DNA of 64,000 bases, taken from assembly GCA_003024785.1 (NCBI GenBank), contig PUQB01000097.1:503804-567803 (forward strand), written 5' to 3'. Positions 52,670 through 64,000 of the stretch are shown piece by piece (position 1 is the first letter of the stretch; the number at the start of each line of letters is the position of its first letter). This stretch comes from Selaginella tamariscina (lineage: Eukaryota; Streptophyta; Lycopodiopsida; Selaginellales; Selaginellaceae). A program made the position numbers and the translations under genes. The notes under the pieces are model-generated. The model was not told the origin of the DNA. It made no database searches and saw only the letters and a list, made by a program, of their open reading frames with translations.

Positions 52670-53508
52670 TTAAGAGTGCTCCAATAAAATAGTTACCAGT
52701 GGGTTACGGGCGCCGCCTCCATCAATGTTGAGCATAGTGTACAAGGTGCGTTTCACAGTTCCGGAGGTATTACGCTTCTGCTTTGAGAGTGTGGCAGCTG
52801 CACGCTTTACCATTTCGCACAATGTGTCTGCTATCTGGCCTGGAGGGGATGCATTTCCCGCGAGCTTGGCGCCTTCTTCAGCAAAACTTTTGAGAGCCTG
52901 CTGCAGTTCGTTACAGCTATGTGTGGAGTTGTCGATGTTTACTGAAGCTGCTTCCTTGACCATCACAAACTCAGAAAAAACGTCGCGGAGTGTAGTGATG
53001 AATTTTGAAAAACCTTCAGCTTCCTTACTTGCAGCATCATGGTCTCCTTGGATACTGCTCTGGGAAGGGCTATAGCCTGCCCTTTTCATAGCCATTGCAA
53101 TAAAACATGAAAGCACATCTGCATGAAAGCGGGTGTCTCTGTAGAGAGCATATCCGGCAGCCTGGCCCTCTGGCAAGCAAAGCACAGGAACAGCAGAATC
53201 AACATGGTGTCTACAGGTATCTCCTCCTCTCTCGGCACGTTTATCACAGCATTGATATTGGCCTTCACTTGTTTTATAGGTGGTGCCATAACGACCCCAC
53301 CTGTTGGAGGAGCTGGAGCATTTCGTGCCGGGGCAACCTTGAACGTGCCTTTCCTGCCAGAGCCCTTGGGAAGAAACCAGATATTCCCAGGGGGACGAAG
53401 TGGAATAGTATGAGCTACATTAGGAAGAACAGCTGCTGATATCTTGGATTTGGATCTAACGTGCTGGGATACCTTCAAATTGTGCTGGAATTCTTCTTCA
53501 GACCACAT
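52670..53508 (-). CDS. Unrecognised protein, diverged relative of the 54-kb and 21-kb sequences
   Basis: Minus-strand coding-like sequence starting MWSEEEFQHNLKVSQHVRSK, with a Pro-rich middle (APARNAPAPPTGG), then YALYRDTRFHADVLSCFIAM, a Ser/Ala-rich helical stretch (CNELQQALKSFAEEGAKLAG) and RTLYTMLNIDGGGARNPLVT. Expected length is about 280 residues, with one interruption in the assembled frame. Shared spacing with the plus-strand sequence at 54014 (FHxxVLSxFIxxAM, then Y.P; TLYT.L or TTYTLN) makes them a head-to-head pair of one family. No known domain recognised, and I assign no function. Confidence 0.6.
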
Positions 53509-54013
53509 TGCTACAAGAAAAAACGACTCAACAACATCACATTATATACAGTCACATAATTATTGACAGAAATTTCTAACACGACACGACTTTGTGAGTG
53601 GTGGTCCTTATAGATGCTTGAAGCTTTACAATCATTCACCATTGTCAGACGACTACTTCCGAGACTTCTAGCCTAGGAGGCCACTTTAAGTAGTACTAAC
53701 TCATAGACAATACATACACAAACAACCAGATATGCAAGAATCTGTATAATAGAGAAGTCGGCCAGGCCCAGGGTTACAGACTATATATACATGACTGCAT
53801 AGGCTCACTAAGGGTTACACACCCTAATGGGTAAAGATTGTTTAGAAAAAATAAGATCCCGGGTCACACCTCAACCAAAGGAACCCAGTGCATTGGGTGA
53901 AGGAGCTGCAAACTTCACCTGGAACCCTAAAACCCACTGCGAATTCCGCAAAACCCACCGAGAATTTTCAAGAATCCACCAACAATCTCCAACAGCCCCA
54001 AAGAACACCCTTG

Positions 54014-54513
54014 GTTACAGTAAGTGCCAGATCCTCTAATGTACCAGGGAAGCCTAAAGAGCAGATTGAGTACTTCAAAAACCCACAGTTCCATCTCCAT
54101 GTGCTCTCTACATTCATAAGAGCTGCCATGCGTGCAACCAATTATGTTCCGGGAGCAGTGGGAATGCTCAGGGAGAGAGCCAATCGCTCATCAACTTTCA
54201 GAACTGCCTGCAGAGTTTCTCCCCCTATATCTACGTGACCAAGTCGGAATCAACCGTTGTTACAGTGAATGGAGCCAGTCCAGTATCTAAGGTAGAATAT
54301 GTGTTCTTACTGTCAGGTGGACACAAGGATCCTTCTTTCACCATCCATTACAAGAGCATGGATGCTGCAGCAAAATGCAATACAGAGGTGAAAACGACAT
54401 ACACACTCAACAGTGCTGCTGTTGTGGGAGATGCTGTCGCCTTGGCCAGCAGCAGAATTACAAGCACGGAGGATCTGGTTGCATATATTAACAATAGCCA
54501 AGTTCGGAAATGA
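54014..54513 (+). pseudogene. Second member of the unrecognised family
   Basis: LVTVSARSSNVPGKPKEQIE, FHLHVLSTFIRAAMRATNYV and KVEYVFLLSGGHKDPSF continue to a stop at 54511-54513. Interrupted once in the assembled frame. The less certain upstream coding part may start near 53827 (MGKDCLEKIRSRVTPQPKEP). Closest copy: 21236-21745. Confidence 0.6.
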
Positions 54514-55177
54514 TTGCTGAAACGTCTTGTATATAATCTATATAGCTTGTTTGAATACTTAAGTATGTGAATAAGTGCAATGAGGCACAGTCGTTTTTAC
54601 CAGCAACTCAAAATTAATCTTTATCATAATTAGTTAAAACTAACTTAATTAAATAATAAATTAAAACTACTTTAACATTGCAATCTAACCTATAAACAAA
54701 TTTGATAATAAATCATTATTTACAACTAATAATTCCTACATCTCATTTCGCCAATGTGAAACACCACATACATAATTTCCCTGTGGTGTAGATACGTATA
54801 GTCATAAATATGTATACATGTGTAATTTACACAAACCATAGAGGAACACATAATACATATATTGTATGGGTATTTTTAAACTAAAATTGTACACTTTATC
54901 TTATATATATCACATACACATTCTTAATTGTGCACGCAATATAATTATCTTACAACATATATTGAATTCCAATTTTCTTATTTGTTTTTTCATCACATAT
55001 TTTACTTTTTAATTTTATATATTTCAGCTTTTATACTTTAAAAATTAATTATACTTTAACACAAAAATTTATTATGAAAACTTCACATTGTAACTATAAC
55101 GACAGAAAACTTAATTCAAGCAAATTCAGGAATAAACTGAAATTAAAAATACATGTTAAAAAACTAACCTTCTTTGC
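54514..55177. other. AT-rich intergenic region, no gene seen
   Basis: Lies between the unrecognised family member and the convergent MCM3 stop. AT-rich with no coding frame. Confidence 0.6.
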
Positions 55178-62803
<7,626 letters not shown>

Positions 62804-62846
62804 TGCCAGCCGCTATGCTCCAGCTACTCGGCCATGGCGCACACAC

Positions 62847-62866
62847 AAACCCTAAACCTAGGGTTT
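62847..62866. promoter_or_regulatory. Palindromic telo-box upstream of MCM3
   Basis: AAACCCTAAACCTAGGGTTT, two facing telo-boxes 45-65 bp upstream of the MCM3 ATG. Telo-boxes are common in promoters of plant replication and translation genes, often beside E2F sites. Confidence 0.75.
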
Positions 62867-62870
62867 CCAA

Positions 62871-62885
62871 TTTTTGGCGGGAAAA
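62871..62885. promoter_or_regulatory. E2F binding site
   Basis: TTTTTGGCGGGAAAA is a full-consensus E2F site about 70-80 bp upstream of the MCM3 ATG, as expected for S-phase transcription of plant MCM genes. Confidence 0.85.
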
Positions 62886-63464
62886 TACAGAATACCATTC
62901 CATTCCGGAATGTCCCATCCAACTTCCGTACCATACAAAACCTCTGAATAAATGTACTGTTTTACGTCTTACTGCCCTCCATATGTATATACGTGTGTAG
63001 CATCTAGTTTATACCCATCTGAATATACAGAGAAGAAAAAAATTTCTTATCTAATAAGATATACACATATATGTGTAAGTATACCTCTATACGTAAGACA
63101 TTTTATAAGATGTATTATAAATGCATATAAATACCATATGTTTACATAGATATTTATATAAATATAGACAATTTATAAAATATAAGGTGAACATCGTATA
63201 CTTAGTGCATATGAGTATATAAATATTATTATTACTCAAAATGTAACAAAAAATCACTACAGTTTAATCAGTGTATAATCTTTAACCGTTAGATTGGTGA
63301 GGGTGTTAAATTTGTGAGGGTACTATTCTAAGGGATTTGGTAATGATGTAAATTAAATAAATTAAACAATAAACTCTACACGACACGTGTCGTTATTGCA
63401 TGGATAGAAATAAGGGGAATAGATACCTAGGGTTTCTTTTTGGGACATCGCTTGCTTATACTCT
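62886..63464. other. Divergent promoter region between MCM3 and the TPD1-like gene
   Basis: AT-rich with short TATA-like runs and an AGGGTTT telo-box at about 63429-63435, near the TPD1-like start. No coding sequence. Confidence 0.55.
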
Positions 63465-63979
63465 ATGGCGAGATCAACAATTTACAAGGCACTGCTCCTG
63501 TCTCTAATTTTCATGTTTGCTGCTCTATTAGGTAAATCAATGCATATCATGCTGCATGTGTTTTTGTTAGTTGTTTAGTTCATGATTTGTGATTCCTGGG
63601 AATCCGTGGGGTATTTGTGGGAATTGACGAATGGATCTAGGTGGTTCTCGAGTGGCTCCAATATGTGGGAAGCAGGACATAGAGGTCCGCCCAGGAGCGC
63701 ATTATGGAGCATGTCTATGGTGAGACATACAGCGTCAGATTCCGTAATTTGTGCAAGTGCCCAGCTAGGAATGTGCACATGTTATGCGGTGACTTTGCTA
63801 CTGCTATGGACTATGGCGATAATGAGCCTGAAATTCTTATTGAGAATCAGCCTGGTGATTGTATTCTGAGGAATGGGCACCCACTGAAACCTTATAAGTG
63901 GTATGGGTTTAACTATACCAGTCATTCTGGCATGATTCCTCTTGGCACGGTGAGAGAGGCTGAATTCTGCAAGGAATAG
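63465..63979 (+). CDS. TPD1-like small secreted cysteine protein
   Basis: TPD1 is a secreted ligand of the EMS1 receptor kinase in anther cell fate; related proteins occur across land plants. Exon 1, 63465-63531, encodes a signal peptide (MARSTIYKALLLSLIFMFAA). The last exon ends at TAG 63977-63979 and gives ETYSVRFRNLCKCPARNVHM, LCGDF, QPGDCILRNGHPLKPYKWYG and EAEFC. The Cys spacing (C-x-C, C, C, terminal C) and the D-C-x-x-N-G-x-P-L block fit the family. The splice joint is unresolved: acceptors at 63676 or 63683 do not match the phase of exon 1, so a base slip or unseen exon is likely. The receptor and role here are inferred from family only. Confidence 0.75.
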
Positions 63980-64000
63980 TAGTGCAATATCTTCTTTAAT

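Overview
The window looks like nuclear DNA of a land plant (or close streptophyte relative). It is very AT-rich, and its introns and spacers are packed with (CT)n, (TG)n and (TA)n microsatellites. It carries TTTAGGG-type telomere-like repeats, and its host genes match plant families: VPS45, an ACR9/ACR10-type ACT protein, a plastid-type ferroportin (IREG3/MAR1), MCM3, and a TPD1-like small secreted protein. TPD1-like genes and the multi-exon structures favour a land plant, perhaps a non-flowering lineage. I cannot name the genus.

Layout. 0.1-3.8 kb: VPS45 (+, 5' end outside the window). 3.8-8.0 kb: extremely AT-rich gene desert. 8.0-10.4 kb: ACR-type gene (-). 10.85-15.55 kb: a young Ty3/gypsy LTR element (-). 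16.1-19.9 kb: ferroportin-family gene (+) with a duplicated exon. 21.2-21.7 kb: fragment of an unrecognised gene family that recurs at 52.7-54.5 kb. 22.35 kb: a 106-bp MITE. 22.9-36.8 kb: a nest of decayed repeats (half of a DUF7869-type transposon, an old chromovirus with a perfect 5-bp target duplication, and two fragments carrying FCP1-type phosphatase sequence). 36.83-51.53 kb: what I read as one 14.7-kb DNA transposon. 52.7-54.5 kb: head-to-head copies of the unrecognised family. 55.2-62.8 kb: MCM3 (-), with an E2F site and telo-box just upstream. 63.5-64.0 kb: TPD1-like gene (+).

The most interesting object is the 14.7-kb element at 36832-51533. It has 27-bp terminal inverted repeats (25 of 27 match) and a candidate CAAT target duplication. 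The left half carries a DUF7869-type gene (-), probably the transposase. The right half carries a long gene with a ParB/sulfiredoxin-like domain (+) and an FCP1/NIF-type phosphatase gene (+). Between the halves, upstream of the two divergent gene blocks, lie two arrays (about 19 and 25 units) of an 18-bp perfect palindrome, GGCGGGATTAATCCCGCC. The same terminal sequence ends three decayed fragments between 26 and 36 kb, which supports one element family with separately surviving halves. A ParB-like protein beside palindrome arrays invites comparison with parS-type sites, but that is inference.

A caution for any user: the conserved exons of nearly every host gene here carry one or more 1-2 base slips, mostly in short homopolymers, while splice sites and flanking protein sequence are intact. 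Residual long-read assembly error is the likeliest cause, so interrupted frames should not be taken as pseudogenes without read support.
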